Assembly: GCA_017394205.1 (NCBI GenBank)
Contig: JAFOPS010000056.1
Span: forward strand, 1 to 53,685
DNA: 53,685 nt
Source of the DNA: Clostridia bacterium
GTDB lineage: Bacteria; Bacillota; Clostridia; Oscillospirales; Butyricicoccaceae
Direction of reading: 5' to 3'
Below the pieces are notes generated by a model, which worked only from the letters and a program-made list of their open reading frames with translations, was not told the DNA's origin and made no database searches. A program made the translations under genes and the position numbers. This document shows positions 8,322 through 16,734 of the stretch, piece after piece (positions within the stretch are counted from its first letter, which is position 1; every line of letters begins with the position of its first letter).

Positions 8322-8939
8322 ATGGAAAAGCGTATTTCTTCTGCCGTCATCCACCGGATGCCCCGCTATTACCGTCACCTGTGCGATCTGCAGGACGCGG
8401 GCATCGTCCGCATCTCGTCCGGCACGCTGGCCGACCGGATGGGCCTCACCGCCTCGCAGGTGCGGCAGGATTTCAACTGCTTCGGCGGCTTCGGGCAGCA
8501 GGGCTACGGCTATAACGTGGCCGAGCTTCGCGCCGCCATTGCCTCCATCATGCACATCGACCAGGACCGGCCCGCCATCATCGTGGGCGCGGGCAACCTG
8601 GGCAAGGCGCTGATCACCAATTTCAACTTCGCAAAATACGGCGTTCATCTGGTGGCCGCCTTCGATTCCAACCCCGCCCTCATCGGGACGGAGATCGCCG
8701 GCGTCCCCGTTTATTCCTGCCGCAGTCTGGAGGAGATCATGGAGCAGTATCACCCCGTGATCGCCATCCTTACCCTGCCCAAGCTCCACGCCAAGGCCGC
8801 CGCCCAGCGGCTGATCGCCTGCGGCATCAAGGGCATTTGGAACTTCACCAACAACGACCTGCATCTGGACATGCCTCAGATCCCCGTGGAAAACATCCAC
8901 TTTTCCGAGAGCCTGATGGTGCTGTCCTATAAGCTCTGA
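8322..8939 (+). CDS. rex: redox-sensing transcriptional repressor Rex
   Basis: Rex reads the NADH/NAD+ ratio and represses fermentation and respiration genes when NAD+ is high. The N-terminal winged helix (residues 1-75; ISSGTLADRMGLTASQVRQDF) is followed by a Rossmann domain with IIVGAGNLGKALI (from about residue 85) and a C-terminal helix (WNFTNNDLHLDMPQIPVENIHFSESLMVL) that swaps between subunits. Length 205 aa is normal. GGGAGG precedes ATG. Likely targets in this window are the hydrogenase operon and ptb-buk, but no canonical Rex box was found before them. Confidence 0.95.
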   Translation: MEKRISSAVIHRMPRYYRHLCDLQDAGIVRISSGTLADRMGLTASQVRQDFNCFGGFGQQGYGYNVAELRAAIASIMHIDQDRPAIIVGAGNLGKALITNFNFAKYGVHLVAAFDSNPALIGTEIAGVPVYSCRSLEEIMEQYHPVIAILTLPKLHAKAAAQRLIACGIKGIWNFTNNDLHLDMPQIPVENIHFSESLMVLSYKL

Positions 8940-8964
8940 GCCTTTCCCCTCTTCCGCAAATCAG

Positions 8965-8996
8965 AAGACCTCCGGATCAGCGTCCGGAGGTCTTTT
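8965..8996. terminator. bidirectional terminator, rex / GNAT
   Basis: A 12-bp stem AAGACCTCCGGA/TCCGGAGGTCTT. On the plus strand the U run ends rex. It overlaps the last codons of the convergent acetyltransferase gene. Confidence 0.85.
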
Positions 8997-9504
8997 CCGT
9001 TTTGTATTCCATCCCGTAGGTGTATTCGTTGGTTTCGCCCGTCAGCAGGCTGACGCCGTTTTGCTCGGCGATATGAAATCCGCAGCTCTCATGGGTGCGC
9101 AGCGAGGGCAGATTGGCCTTGCCCACGCAGTCCCGCAGCACGAAGGGCCCCGACTCCTCCAGCTCCCGCAAAACGCCCCGCAGCAGCCGGGCGGCGCAGC
9201 CCTGTCTGCGGCATTCGGGCCGGGTCTCCAGCGCCTCCAGATAATAGAGCCCCTCTCCTACGGGATACAGGCGCAGGGCGCTTTTCCAGCAGCCGTCTTC
9301 CTCCAGCACCCGGTATTCGTTGCCCGGACGGATGAAAAAGCTGCTTTGCAAATAGTCCAAAAAATCCGTCTCCGCCCGGGCGACGCCCTCTGCGGGGGCC
9401 AGCTCGGGCCAAAGCTCCCGGGCGTTTTCCTCGTTGCCCTCCCGGTAGATCTCCATGAGTCGCCCGCCGTCCAGCGCGGCAAAGGAGGGGATATGCAGGA
9501 TCAT
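8977..9504 (-). CDS. GNAT family N-acetyltransferase
   Basis: Single GNAT domain of 175 aa with the acetyl-CoA loop ETRPECRRQGCAARLL (about residues 95-110) and the C-terminal segment NLPSLRTHESCGFH, where many GNATs place the catalytic Tyr/His region. The substrate is unknown. AAAGGAGATGAG precedes ATG and a minus-strand promoter lies upstream. It is a single-gene unit between rex and the hydrogenase operon and shows no functional link to either. Confidence 0.8.
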   Translation of the reverse strand: MILHIPSFAALDGGRLMEIYREGNEENARELWPELAPAEGVARAETDFLDYLQSSFFIRPGNEYRVLEEDGCWKSALRLYPVGEGLYYLEALETRPECRRQGCAARLLRGVLRELEESGPFVLRDCVGKANLPSLRTHESCGFHIAEQNGVSLLTGETNEYTYGMEYKTEKTSGR

Positions 9505-9534
9505 GCGCTCATCTCCTTTGAACCTGTTGGGCCC

Positions 9535-9563
9535 ATCGTATCACGCGCTCCGTCCCGTGTCAA
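9535..9563 (-). promoter_or_regulatory. promoter of the GNAT gene
   Basis: TTGACA (9558-9563), 17-bp spacer, TACGAT (9535-9540) on the minus strand, with TG one base before the -10. Confidence 0.6.
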
Positions 9564-9834
9564 GGCTGCAGACCGGTCGAAAAAGCCCCGCCTTGCGGCG
9601 GGACCGAGGCTGACGAAAAACCCGCTGCGCTGGGCTTTTTCGCCATTTTTCGTGCCGGCCTGCGGGCCGGTTTCGCCGCATTTTTTCCGAAAAAGGCGGC
9701 GGGTCGCGGTGTTTTTGACCATTTTCACACAGAAACCGGTCAAAAACGATCCATAAGCAAAATCGCCCGAACGGCGATTTTGACTGATTTGACACGCGGA
9801 AGCCCCGCCTTGCGGCGGGGCTTTTTGCGTCTGC
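9564..9834. repeat. array of consecutive hairpins, no gene
   Basis: About 270 bp holding at least seven stem-loops in a row: CCCGCC-TTGC-GGCGGG enclosed by CGGTC/GACCG (about 9574-9605); an imperfect one at 9615-9640; CCGGCC/GGCCGG (9655-9670); CGCCGC/GCGGCG (9674-9701); GTTTTTGACC/GGTCAAAAAC (9711-9747); AAAATCGCC/GGCGATTTT (9759-9781); and AGCCCCGCC/GGCGGGGCT (9801-9821). The last two probably serve as the hydrogenase terminators. The stretch between this array and the GNAT start holds that gene's promoter. Confidence 0.6.
9759..9826. terminator. tandem hairpins ending the hydrogenase operon
   Basis: Two stems of 9 bp. The inner one (9801-9821) has five U only on the plus strand. The outer one (9759-9781) ends in UUUU within its own stem on the minus strand. 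Together they lie 9-76 bp past the hydA stop. Confidence 0.55.
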
Positions 9835-11541
9835 TTATTTCTTTTTGGCCTTGTAGTGCACGTGCAGCAGGCTGTGCGCCCGGCGGCCGATGTATTTGGC
9901 GTAGATCTCGTCGATGGCGGGGTTGGCCTCCGACCGCTTGATCTGGGTCATGTTGTCGGTGGTATACAGGTTCTTGGCGCGCTGCGCCTTTTCCGCGCTG
10001 TGGGCAAAGGGCTGGCCCGCGCCGGCGATGCAGCCTCTGGGGCAGGCCATCACCTCGATCAGGTGATAGAAGGCCTCGCCGGACTGGACCCTGCGGATCA
10101 GCTTCTCGGCGTTGCCCAGGCCGCTGACCATGGCGATCTTCAGCTCCTGATCGCCCACCTGATAGGTGGTCTCCTTGACGCCCTCCAGGCCGCGGACGCC
10201 GGACATGGCGATCTGCTGCAGGGCGCTGTAGGTCTTGTCGGGCTCCACGTTGCGCAGCACGGCCTCGGTGACGCCGCCGGTGACGCCGAAGATCACGCCG
10301 GCGCCGGAGGTGCCGCCGAAGGGCATGGAGGAGCTTTCGGGGGCGATGCCCTTGAAGTCGATGCCCGCCTCGCGGATCATCTGGATAAGCTCCTGGGTGG
10401 TGATGATGGCGTCGATGGTGTCGGTGCCGTCGGGACGGCGGAACTCGGGCCGGATGGCCTCGTATTTCTTTGCGGTGCAGGGCATGACGGCCACGCTGAA
10501 GATGCGCTTGCCGGCGGTCTTTTCATTGTGCTCAAAATACTCCTTGATCACCGAGCCGAACATCTGCATGGGGCTGCGGCAGGTGGAGATATTGGGCAGC
10601 AGCTCGGGGTGCCGGTTCTCCGCATAGCGGATCCAGGCGGGGCAGCAGGAGGTGAACATGGGGAAGGGGCCGCCCTCCTTCAGGCGCTCCACAAACTCCT
10701 CGGCCTCCTCGGTGACCGTCAGGTCGGCGCCGGTGGTGGTGTCGTACACATGGTTGAAGCCCATGCGGCGCATGGCGGCAAAGATCTTGCCCGCGGCGAT
10801 CACGCCGTTCTCCTCGCCCAGCTCCTTGGCCACGCCGGTGCGGACGGCGGGGGCGATCTGCGCCACCACCACGGTGTTGGGATCGTAGATGGCCTCCCAG
10901 GTGCGGGTGACGTTCTTCTGGACCACGATGGCGCCGGTGGGGCAGACGGCGGAGCATTGGCCGCAGCCGACGCACTGCGTGTTGGCGATGGGCACCTTGA
11001 AGGCGGTGCCCACCTCCATCTTGGAGCCGCGGCCCACAAAGCTGATGGCGCCCACGTTCTGCACCTCGTTGCACATGCGGACGCAGTCGCCGCAGAGGAT
11101 GCACTTGGAATGGTCAATGGAGATACAGACGGAGGATTCGTCGCGCTCGGGCTCGGTCTTGCCGTTGGGGAAGCGAACGTCTTCGATATAGAAGCGGCGG
11201 GCCAGCTCCTTCAAGCGGCAGTTCTCGCTCTTTTCGCAGGTGGTGCAGTCACGGCAGTGGTTGGCCAGCAGCAGCTCCAGGATGTTTTTGCGGTATTTGC
11301 GCAGGCGGGCGGAGTTGGTGACCACGCTCATGCCCGCTTTGGGCGGCGTGGAGCAGGCGGCATGCATGTTGCCTCTGTCGTCCTCCACCATGCACATGCG
11401 GCAGGCGCCGTAAACCGAAAGCTCGGAATAATAGCAGAAGGTGGGCATGTCGATGCCGGCCTTTTGCACCAGCGCCAGAATATTCTTTTCTCCCTCGATG
11501 GGGACGGGGATCTTGTCGATCAGCATGTAATCCTTCAGCAT
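9835..11541 (-). CDS. hydA: [FeFe] hydrogenase catalytic subunit, HydA/HndD type
   Basis: Makes or consumes H2 at an H-cluster in a cytoplasmic complex. It starts with a [2Fe-2S] domain (C36, C47, C50, C63), then the His-Cys3 [4Fe-4S] site (H95, C99, C102, C108), two ferredoxin-type clusters (CILCGDCVRMC and CVGCGQCSAVC, about 147-200), and the H domain with TSCCPAW (297-303), MPCTAKKYE (353-361) and MACPRGCIAGAGQP (498-511). Length 568 aa matches HndD. The ACPRGC motif has Arg where Gly is usual. It is the third gene after hydC and hydB, so the complex is probably the electron-bifurcating type that couples NADH and ferredoxin. Confidence 0.95.
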   Translation of the reverse strand: MLKDYMLIDKIPVPIEGEKNILALVQKAGIDMPTFCYYSELSVYGACRMCMVEDDRGNMHAACSTPPKAGMSVVTNSARLRKYRKNILELLLANHCRDCTTCEKSENCRLKELARRFYIEDVRFPNGKTEPERDESSVCISIDHSKCILCGDCVRMCNEVQNVGAISFVGRGSKMEVGTAFKVPIANTQCVGCGQCSAVCPTGAIVVQKNVTRTWEAIYDPNTVVVAQIAPAVRTGVAKELGEENGVIAAGKIFAAMRRMGFNHVYDTTTGADLTVTEEAEEFVERLKEGGPFPMFTSCCPAWIRYAENRHPELLPNISTCRSPMQMFGSVIKEYFEHNEKTAGKRIFSVAVMPCTAKKYEAIRPEFRRPDGTDTIDAIITTQELIQMIREAGIDFKGIAPESSSMPFGGTSGAGVIFGVTGGVTEAVLRNVEPDKTYSALQQIAMSGVRGLEGVKETTYQVGDQELKIAMVSGLGNAEKLIRRVQSGEAFYHLIEVMACPRGCIAGAGQPFAHSAEKAQRAKNLYTTDNMTQIKRSEANPAIDEIYAKYIGRRAHSLLHVHYKAKKK

Positions 11542-11545
11542 GCTC

Positions 11546-13420
11546 TTACGCCTCCTTTACAGCGCCGAAGGCGCAGTTCTGAACGCAGACACCGCAGCGG
11601 ATGCACTTGTCCACGTCGATGCTGAACGGGCTCTTCAGCTTGCCGCTGATAGCCTCCACCGGGCAGTTGCGGGCGCACTTGGAGCAGCCCATGCATTTGT
11701 CCGGATCGATGACATAGGTCTTGAGCCTTTGGCATGCGCCGGCAGGGCAGCGCTTTTCAAAGATGTGCGCCTCATATTCGTCGCGGAAATATTTCAGCGT
11801 GCTCACCACGGGGCCGGCGGCCGTCTTGCCCAGGCCGCACAGCGCGGTGTTGGTGATGGTGTCGGCCAGCTCCTCCAGCAGCTCGATATCGCCCTCGCGG
11901 CCTTCGCCGTTGACGATGCGCTCCAGGATCTCCAGCATACGCTTGGTGCCCTCGCGGCAGGGAACGCACTTGCCGCAGGATTCGTTCTGGGTAAAGTGCA
12001 TGAAGAACCGGGCGACCTCCACCATGCAGGTGTCCTCGTCCATGACCACCAGTCCGCCGGAGCCGATGATGGCGCCGACCTTTTTCAGGGAGTCAAAGTC
12101 CAGCGGCAGATCCAGATGCTCCTCGGTAAGACATCCGCCGGAGGGGCCGCCGATCTGCACGGCCTTGAACTTTTTGCCGCCGCGGATGCCGCCGCCGATG
12201 TCAAAGATGACCTCACGCAGGGTGGTGCCCATGGGGACCTCGATCAGGCCGGTGTTCACCACGTTGCCCGTCAGGGCAAAGGCCTTGGTGCCCGGGCTCT
12301 TCTCGGGTCCGATGCCCTTGTACCAGTCGGCGCCGTTGAGGATAATGCTGGACACGTTGGCAAAGGTCTCCACGTTGTTCAGAACGGTGGGCTTGTCAAA
12401 CAGGCCGTGCTCCACGGTGCGGGGCGGCTTGACGCGGGGCATGCCCCGCTTGCCCTCGATGGAGGCGGTCAGCGCGCTGCCCTCGCCGCAGACGAAGGCG
12501 CCGGCGCCGCGGTTGATGTGCATATGGAAGCTGAAGCCGCTGCCCAGGATATCGTCGCCCAGAAGGCCCAGCGCTTCGGCCTGCTCGATGGCGCGGCGCA
12601 GCTTTTTCACCGCCATGGGATATTCGGCGCGGACGTAGATATAGCCGTCGTTTGCGCCGCAGGCGATGCCGGCGATGATCATACCCTCCAGCATCCGGTG
12701 GGGGTCGTCCTCCATCACCGAGCGATCCATAAAGGCGCCGGGGTCGCCCTCGTCGCCGTTGCAGACGATGTACTTGGGCGTGGCCTGCTGGCGAGCCACC
12801 TGACTCCACTTGGTGCCGGCGGAGAATCCGCCGCCGCCGCGGCCGCGCAGGTTGGAATCCATGATCTCCTTGACGATATCGGCGGGCTGCATGTCAAACA
12901 GGGCCTTTTCCAAGGCGCTGTAGCCGCCCACGCCCAGATATTCCTCGATGGAGTCGGAGTCGATCTCGCCGCAGTGCTCCAGCACCAGGCGGCGCTGCTT
13001 CTGATAGAAGGGGATGGCGCTCTTTTCCACATAGATCTTCCCGTCGCGCTGATAGGCCAGCCGCTGGATGGGGTTGCCGTTGACGATGGTCTCGTCGATG
13101 ATCTCCTCGCAGTCCGACAGCTTGACCTTGGTGTAAAGCCAGCCCTGGGGCTCGATGCGGACCAGAGGTCCGAATTCGCAGAAGCCGGGACATCCGCCCT
13201 TGGTGGCGCGGATCTCGTCGCCGTGGGGGTCCTTGCTCAGCTCCACCGAGCAGGCGATGCCCTTTTCCTTCATCAGCTCCACCAGGCGGTCATAAATATC
13301 CAGCGAGCCGGAAGAGGCGCAGCCCGTTCCGGTACAAACCAGGATCCGGCGCTCCTGGGCGGCAAAAGCCTCCTGACAGGCGCGGCGCAGCTCCTGCAGA
13401 TCCTGACGCGTTTTCAACAT
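11546..13420 (-). CDS. hydB: NuoF-like hydrogenase subunit, HydB/HndC type
   Basis: NAD(H)- and FMN-binding subunit. An N-terminal thioredoxin-like [2Fe-2S] domain (CTGTGCASSG, about residues 19-28) leads to the NuoF core with the FMN/NADH motif GRGGGGFSAGTKW and FVCGEGSALTASIEG. A [4Fe-4S] site CGKCVPCREG follows, and two C-terminal ferredoxin clusters (CMGCSKCARNC, CIRCGVCVQNC). Length 624 aa is typical of HydB. It lies 4 bp upstream of hydA and is separated from hydC by one base. In bifurcating hydrogenases this subunit carries the flavin that splits electron pairs. Confidence 0.95.
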   Translation of the reverse strand: MLKTRQDLQELRRACQEAFAAQERRILVCTGTGCASSGSLDIYDRLVELMKEKGIACSVELSKDPHGDEIRATKGGCPGFCEFGPLVRIEPQGWLYTKVKLSDCEEIIDETIVNGNPIQRLAYQRDGKIYVEKSAIPFYQKQRRLVLEHCGEIDSDSIEEYLGVGGYSALEKALFDMQPADIVKEIMDSNLRGRGGGGFSAGTKWSQVARQQATPKYIVCNGDEGDPGAFMDRSVMEDDPHRMLEGMIIAGIACGANDGYIYVRAEYPMAVKKLRRAIEQAEALGLLGDDILGSGFSFHMHINRGAGAFVCGEGSALTASIEGKRGMPRVKPPRTVEHGLFDKPTVLNNVETFANVSSIILNGADWYKGIGPEKSPGTKAFALTGNVVNTGLIEVPMGTTLREVIFDIGGGIRGGKKFKAVQIGGPSGGCLTEEHLDLPLDFDSLKKVGAIIGSGGLVVMDEDTCMVEVARFFMHFTQNESCGKCVPCREGTKRMLEILERIVNGEGREGDIELLEELADTITNTALCGLGKTAAGPVVSTLKYFRDEYEAHIFEKRCPAGACQRLKTYVIDPDKCMGCSKCARNCPVEAISGKLKSPFSIDVDKCIRCGVCVQNCAFGAVKEA

Positions 13421-13421
13421 A

Positions 13422-13898
13422 TCACGCTTCCTCCCGCAATTGCTTCAGCAGATCCATGGCCTTTTCGGGGGTCATGGAGGCATAAACCTTGTTGTTGACG
13501 GTCATGGCGGGGGCCAGACCGCAGGCGCCCAGGCAGGCCACCGTCTGCACGGTGAACATCAGATCGTCTGTGGTGATCTTCGATGCGCTGAGTCCCAGCT
13601 CGTTCCGCAGCCGCTCCAGAATGGGCGCGGATTTGCGCACGTGGCAGGCCGTGCCGTCGCAGACCTTGATGACGTATTTTCCTTTGGCCTCCAGAGAAAA
13701 ATTCTCATAGAAGGTGGCCACGCCGTAGATCTGCGCCTCGTGGAGATTCATCTCCTTGGCCAGGTAGGGAAAGATCTCCTTCGGGAGATAGGAATACTCC
13801 TCCTGGATCGCCTGCAGCACCGTGATCAAGCTCTTCTCCTCCCGGCCGTAGGTGTCCAGATACCCGTCGATCCTGCGATACATTTCTTTGACGTTCAT
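13422..13898 (-). CDS. hydC: NuoE-like hydrogenase subunit, HydC/HndA type
   Basis: Thioredoxin-fold [2Fe-2S] subunit that passes electrons inside the hydrogenase. The four cysteines are in CDGTACHV and CLGACG, the NuoE pattern C-x4-C ... C-x3-C. The start at MNVKEMYRRIDGYL is chosen because CAAGGAGGAAGC sits just before it; longer readings upstream run into promoter DNA. Length 158 aa is normal. It is the first gene of hydC-hydB-hydA. Confidence 0.93.
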   Translation of the reverse strand: MNVKEMYRRIDGYLDTYGREEKSLITVLQAIQEEYSYLPKEIFPYLAKEMNLHEAQIYGVATFYENFSLEAKGKYVIKVCDGTACHVRKSAPILERLRNELGLSASKITTDDLMFTVQTVACLGACGLAPAMTVNNKVYASMTPEKAMDLLKQLREEA

Positions 13899-13983
13899 GC
13901 TTCCTCCTTGTTTGTGCGGCCCTGTTGCCGCCTGCCCTTTGAGATGCGGGCAATCATCGCATTTTCGGATAGAATTCCTTTTT

Positions 13984-14012
13984 ATTCTAATAGTTGTCGC
14001 CCGCCGCGTCAA
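13984..14012 (-). promoter_or_regulatory. promoter of hydCBA
   Basis: TTGACG (14007-14012), 17-bp spacer and TAGAAT (13984-13989) on the minus strand, about 85 bp before hydC. The -35 touches the proximal arm of a long inverted repeat. Confidence 0.7.
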
Positions 14013-14081
14013 TTCACAGGACGTGATATTTTTGACAAACTTCTGCCTTCTTTCCTGTGAATTATGTATAGCTAACATAAT
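14011..14081. promoter_or_regulatory. nested inverted repeats upstream of hydCBA
   Basis: AATTCACAGG (14011-14020) and its exact complement CCTGTGAATT (14054-14063) lie 43 bp apart centre to centre, about four helical turns. A second repeat, ATTATGT-N7-ACATAAT (14061-14081), shares its first bases with the distal arm. The layout suits one or two dimeric regulators upstream of the -35. The half-site TGTGAA recalls some Rex and CRP/FNR sites but not in standard spacing. No gene is seen between hydC and the divergent hydrolase. Confidence 0.5.
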
Positions 14082-14224
14082 ATTTTGGATGTTTTTACTT
14101 TCTTCCGAAAAATTTGCGGTGCTTTTTCGATCTAAAGCGCTATTCCCTTGCAGCAATCGAAAACCGCGCGATTTTTTCTGTTTTCTCCGTTTCCGCGGTC
14201 TTTGGCCGGCGGCGCAAGAATAAA

Positions 14225-14253
14225 TTGCCAAACAGGGCAAACTGTGCTATACT
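14225..14253 (+). promoter_or_regulatory. promoter of the hydrolase/MurF-like/Ddl-like operon
   Basis: TTGCCA (14225-14230), 17-bp spacer and TATACT (14248-14253) with TGC just before it (extended -10). Confidence 0.75.
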
Positions 14254-14325
14254 GAATCAGAATATGGCTTTGTCCGGAATAACGATCTCCGCGCAGGGCG
14301 CGGACTTGAGGTGATGGCGTTGCAA

Positions 14326-15084
14326 ATGCAGCTTCAGGGTCTTTCGACCCACTATATCGATCTCCCGGGAGAAAAGACGCCCGTGCTCTTTCTCCACGGA
14401 TGGGGCGCAAAGATCGAGCTCTATCAGCCCATTTTCGATCTCTTGCAGGAGCGGGGCTATCGGGTGGCCGCCTTCGACATGCCCGGCGTGGGCGGGACGC
14501 AGGAGCCCGCCGCCCCGCTGACGCTGGCGGATTACGTGGCCTTTACCCTGGCCTTCTGCAAGGAGCTGCATCTGGAAAAGGTCATCCTCATGGCCCATTC
14601 TCACGGCGGGCGCATCGCTCTGTGCATGCTGTCCGACCCGGACTGTCCCGTCAAGATTGAAAAAGCCGTTCTGATCGACGCCGCAGGCGTGCGGCTGCCC
14701 GCGTCGCCCTCCGCAAAACTCCGGCAGAGCGGCTACAAGCTGCTGAAGGGGCTGGGCACCGGCAAGCTCACCGCCCCGCTGTTCGGCGACCTGTACGAAG
14801 AAATGCGGGACAAACGCGCCAGCGCCGACTACAGGGCCGCCACCCCCGTGATGCGGGCCACCATGAACAACGTGCTGGTGGATCTGCGGGACAAAATGCC
14901 CGCCGTCAAGGCCCCGGTGCTGCTGATCTACGGCGAAAACGACACCGCCACCCCGGTGGAATACGGGAAGCTCATGGAGTCCCTGATCCCCGGCGCGGGG
15001 CTTGCCGTCATCCGCTCGGCGGGCCATTTCAGCTATGCCGACAACTGGCCGCAGTTCTCCGCCGTGCTCAGGGCGTTTTTGTAA
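14326..15084 (+). CDS. alpha/beta hydrolase
   Basis: Cytoplasmic alpha/beta-hydrolase of about 252 aa with no signal peptide. The oxyanion segment LFLHGWGAK comes early and the nucleophile elbow reads HSHGG, so the Ser lies between His and His-Gly-Gly. IYGENDTATP carries the likely catalytic Asp and SAGHFSY the His. The substrate is unknown; it could be an esterase, amidase or thioesterase. The ATG at 14326 is preferred since GAGGTGAT sits 9 bp before it; GTG 14311 and ATG 14314 are in frame but badly spaced. It opens an operon with the MurF-like and Ddl-like ligases. Confidence 0.8.
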   Translation: MQLQGLSTHYIDLPGEKTPVLFLHGWGAKIELYQPIFDLLQERGYRVAAFDMPGVGGTQEPAAPLTLADYVAFTLAFCKELHLEKVILMAHSHGGRIALCMLSDPDCPVKIEKAVLIDAAGVRLPASPSAKLRQSGYKLLKGLGTGKLTAPLFGDLYEEMRDKRASADYRAATPVMRATMNNVLVDLRDKMPAVKAPVLLIYGENDTATPVEYGKLMESLIPGAGLAVIRSAGHFSYADNWPQFSAVLRAFL

Positions 15085-15105
15085 ACTTTCATTCGGGAGG
15101 CAGTT

Positions 15106-16710
15106 ATGTCCATCGTCACCCTTCTGGTGCTGGCGCTGTGCGGCGGCCTGTGCGCCTGGCTTTCCCTGCGCCATGCCATGCATATGTTCCAGCTCAATTC
15201 CTATCAGGATCTTTCCTACGGGAATTATCTCAGAGCCCACCGCGGCGCTTTCTGGAACGCCAAGCGGCTGGTCCCCTGCGCCGTGATGCTGCTGGGCAGC
15301 CTGAGCGTCACGGCTCTCCCCCTTCTGTTTGCCGCGGGGACGGGGCTCTTCGTTCTGCTCAATCGGCCTCAAAAGGCCAAAAAGCCGCTGGTCTTTACGC
15401 CCCGCGTCAGGCGGATGCTGGTCTGCGCCGCGGCGCTCTTCGTGCTGTGGGTGCTGCTGGCCGATTATGTTTCCACCTGTTTTCTGGTGTCCGGCGCCCT
15501 GCGGATGAGCCGGCTCATCCTGCATCTCGGCCTGTTCGTGCCGGCGCTGATGCTGGTGCTCGCCATCCTGCTGCAGCACCGGCTGGTGATGCTGTACAAC
15601 GACCTGCTCTCCCCCGCCGAGCGGGCCATCTCCCGTAAATTCCAAAACGAGGCGGCAGACATCCTGGCCTCCATGCCCCGGCTGAAGATCGTGGGCATCA
15701 CGGGCAGTTACGGCAAGACCAGCACGAAATATTTCCTGCACCAGCTCCTTTCCGCCCGCTTCAACGTTTATATGACTCCCGGCAACTTCAACACCACCCT
15801 GGGCGTGGTGCGGGCCGTGCGCGAGGGGCTGCGCCCCACCCACGAGATCTTCCTCTGCGAGATGGGCGCCAGGCATCCGGGCGACATCAAGGAGATCTGC
15901 GATCTGGTGCATCCCCATCTGGGCATCGTCACCTCGGTCGGTCCCCAGCATCTGGAAACCTTCGGCTCGCTGGAAACCGTTTTGAAGACCAAGCTGGAGC
16001 TCGCCGACGCCGTGAAGGGCGTCGGGCCTGTCTTTTTGAATCTTGACAGCGCGCCGCTGGCCGCGGGCGAGCCTCAGCAGGAGCGCTTCACCTACGGGCA
16101 GAACGGGCGGGACTATCGCCTCTCCGATCTGACCGTGGATGAAAACGGCTCCCGCTTCACCGTTTCCGCACCCGACGGCACGTCCCAGCTCTTTACCACC
16201 CGCCTTTTGGGCCACGCCAACGTGCAGAACATCTGCGGCGCCATCGCCGTGGCTCATTATCTGGGCATCCCCCTCGCGGCGCTGGCGCCCGCCGTGCGCC
16301 GGCTCGAGGGCGCGCCCCACCGTCTGCAGCTCATCCGCCGCCCCGATCTTGCCGTCATCGACGACGCTTACAATTCCAACCCCGAGGGGGCGAAAAACGC
16401 GCTGGAGACCCTTGCTTTGTGCAAGGGCGTCCGCATCGCCGTCACCCCCGGCCTGGTGGAGCTGGGCGACAAGGAGCTGGATTATAACCGGGCGCTGGGC
16501 GCGCAGGCCGCCGGCTGCTGCGACTGGCTGATCACCGTGGGCTCCCAGCCCCGCACCAAGGCCATCCGGGCCGGCGCGAAAGAGGCGGATCTCGCTCCCG
16601 ACCGGATCCTGGAGGCCGCCGACGTGCAGCAGGCCATGGCTCTGGCCCGCAGTCTTCCGGGCAGCGGCAAGATGGTCTTGCTCCTCAACGATCTCACCGA
16701 CAACTACTGA
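15106..16710 (+). CDS. membrane-anchored MurF-like Mur ligase
   Basis: Mur ligases join an amino acid or peptide to a carboxylate using ATP. The ligase core has the P-loop ITGSYGKTST (about residue 197), TPGNFNTTLGV, EMGARHPGDI and the MurF-type DDAYNSNPEG (about 418). The usual MurF N-terminal UDP-MurNAc-tripeptide domain is replaced by about 130 residues with four hydrophobic segments. Length is 534 aa against about 450. So it may act on a membrane-bound or unusual acceptor rather than the soluble precursor. A Ddl-like gene follows 24 bp downstream, which suggests the added group is a D-Ala-D-Ala-like dipeptide. Confidence 0.85.
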   Translation: MSIVTLLVLALCGGLCAWLSLRHAMHMFQLNSYQDLSYGNYLRAHRGAFWNAKRLVPCAVMLLGSLSVTALPLLFAAGTGLFVLLNRPQKAKKPLVFTPRVRRMLVCAAALFVLWVLLADYVSTCFLVSGALRMSRLILHLGLFVPALMLVLAILLQHRLVMLYNDLLSPAERAISRKFQNEAADILASMPRLKIVGITGSYGKTSTKYFLHQLLSARFNVYMTPGNFNTTLGVVRAVREGLRPTHEIFLCEMGARHPGDIKEICDLVHPHLGIVTSVGPQHLETFGSLETVLKTKLELADAVKGVGPVFLNLDSAPLAAGEPQQERFTYGQNGRDYRLSDLTVDENGSRFTVSAPDGTSQLFTTRLLGHANVQNICGAIAVAHYLGIPLAALAPAVRRLEGAPHRLQLIRRPDLAVIDDAYNSNPEGAKNALETLALCKGVRIAVTPGLVELGDKELDYNRALGAQAAGCCDWLITVGSQPRTKAIRAGAKEADLAPDRILEAADVQQAMALARSLPGSGKMVLLLNDLTDNY

Positions 16711-16734
16711 TTTTATCTTTCAGGAGGCGTTTTT

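Noticed and set aside
8022..8322. Chromosomal origin (oriC)
   Set aside because: DnaA boxes and AT-rich DNA are present, but dnaA, dnaN, recF, gyrB and rpmH are not nearby; called a DnaA-box cluster only.
9505..9795. Short open frames in the region upstream of the GNAT gene
   Set aside because: They run through the hairpin array and have no ribosome site; the stems explain the sequence better.
13899..14240. Longer N-terminus for hydC
   Set aside because: It would cover the promoter and inverted repeats; the NuoE family starts close to MNVKEMY and the ribosome site is there.
14257..16320. 687-codon minus-strand frame opposite the hydrolase and MurF-like genes
   Set aside because: It crosses two genes with clear catalytic motifs and a consensus promoter; the composition is that of an antisense frame.
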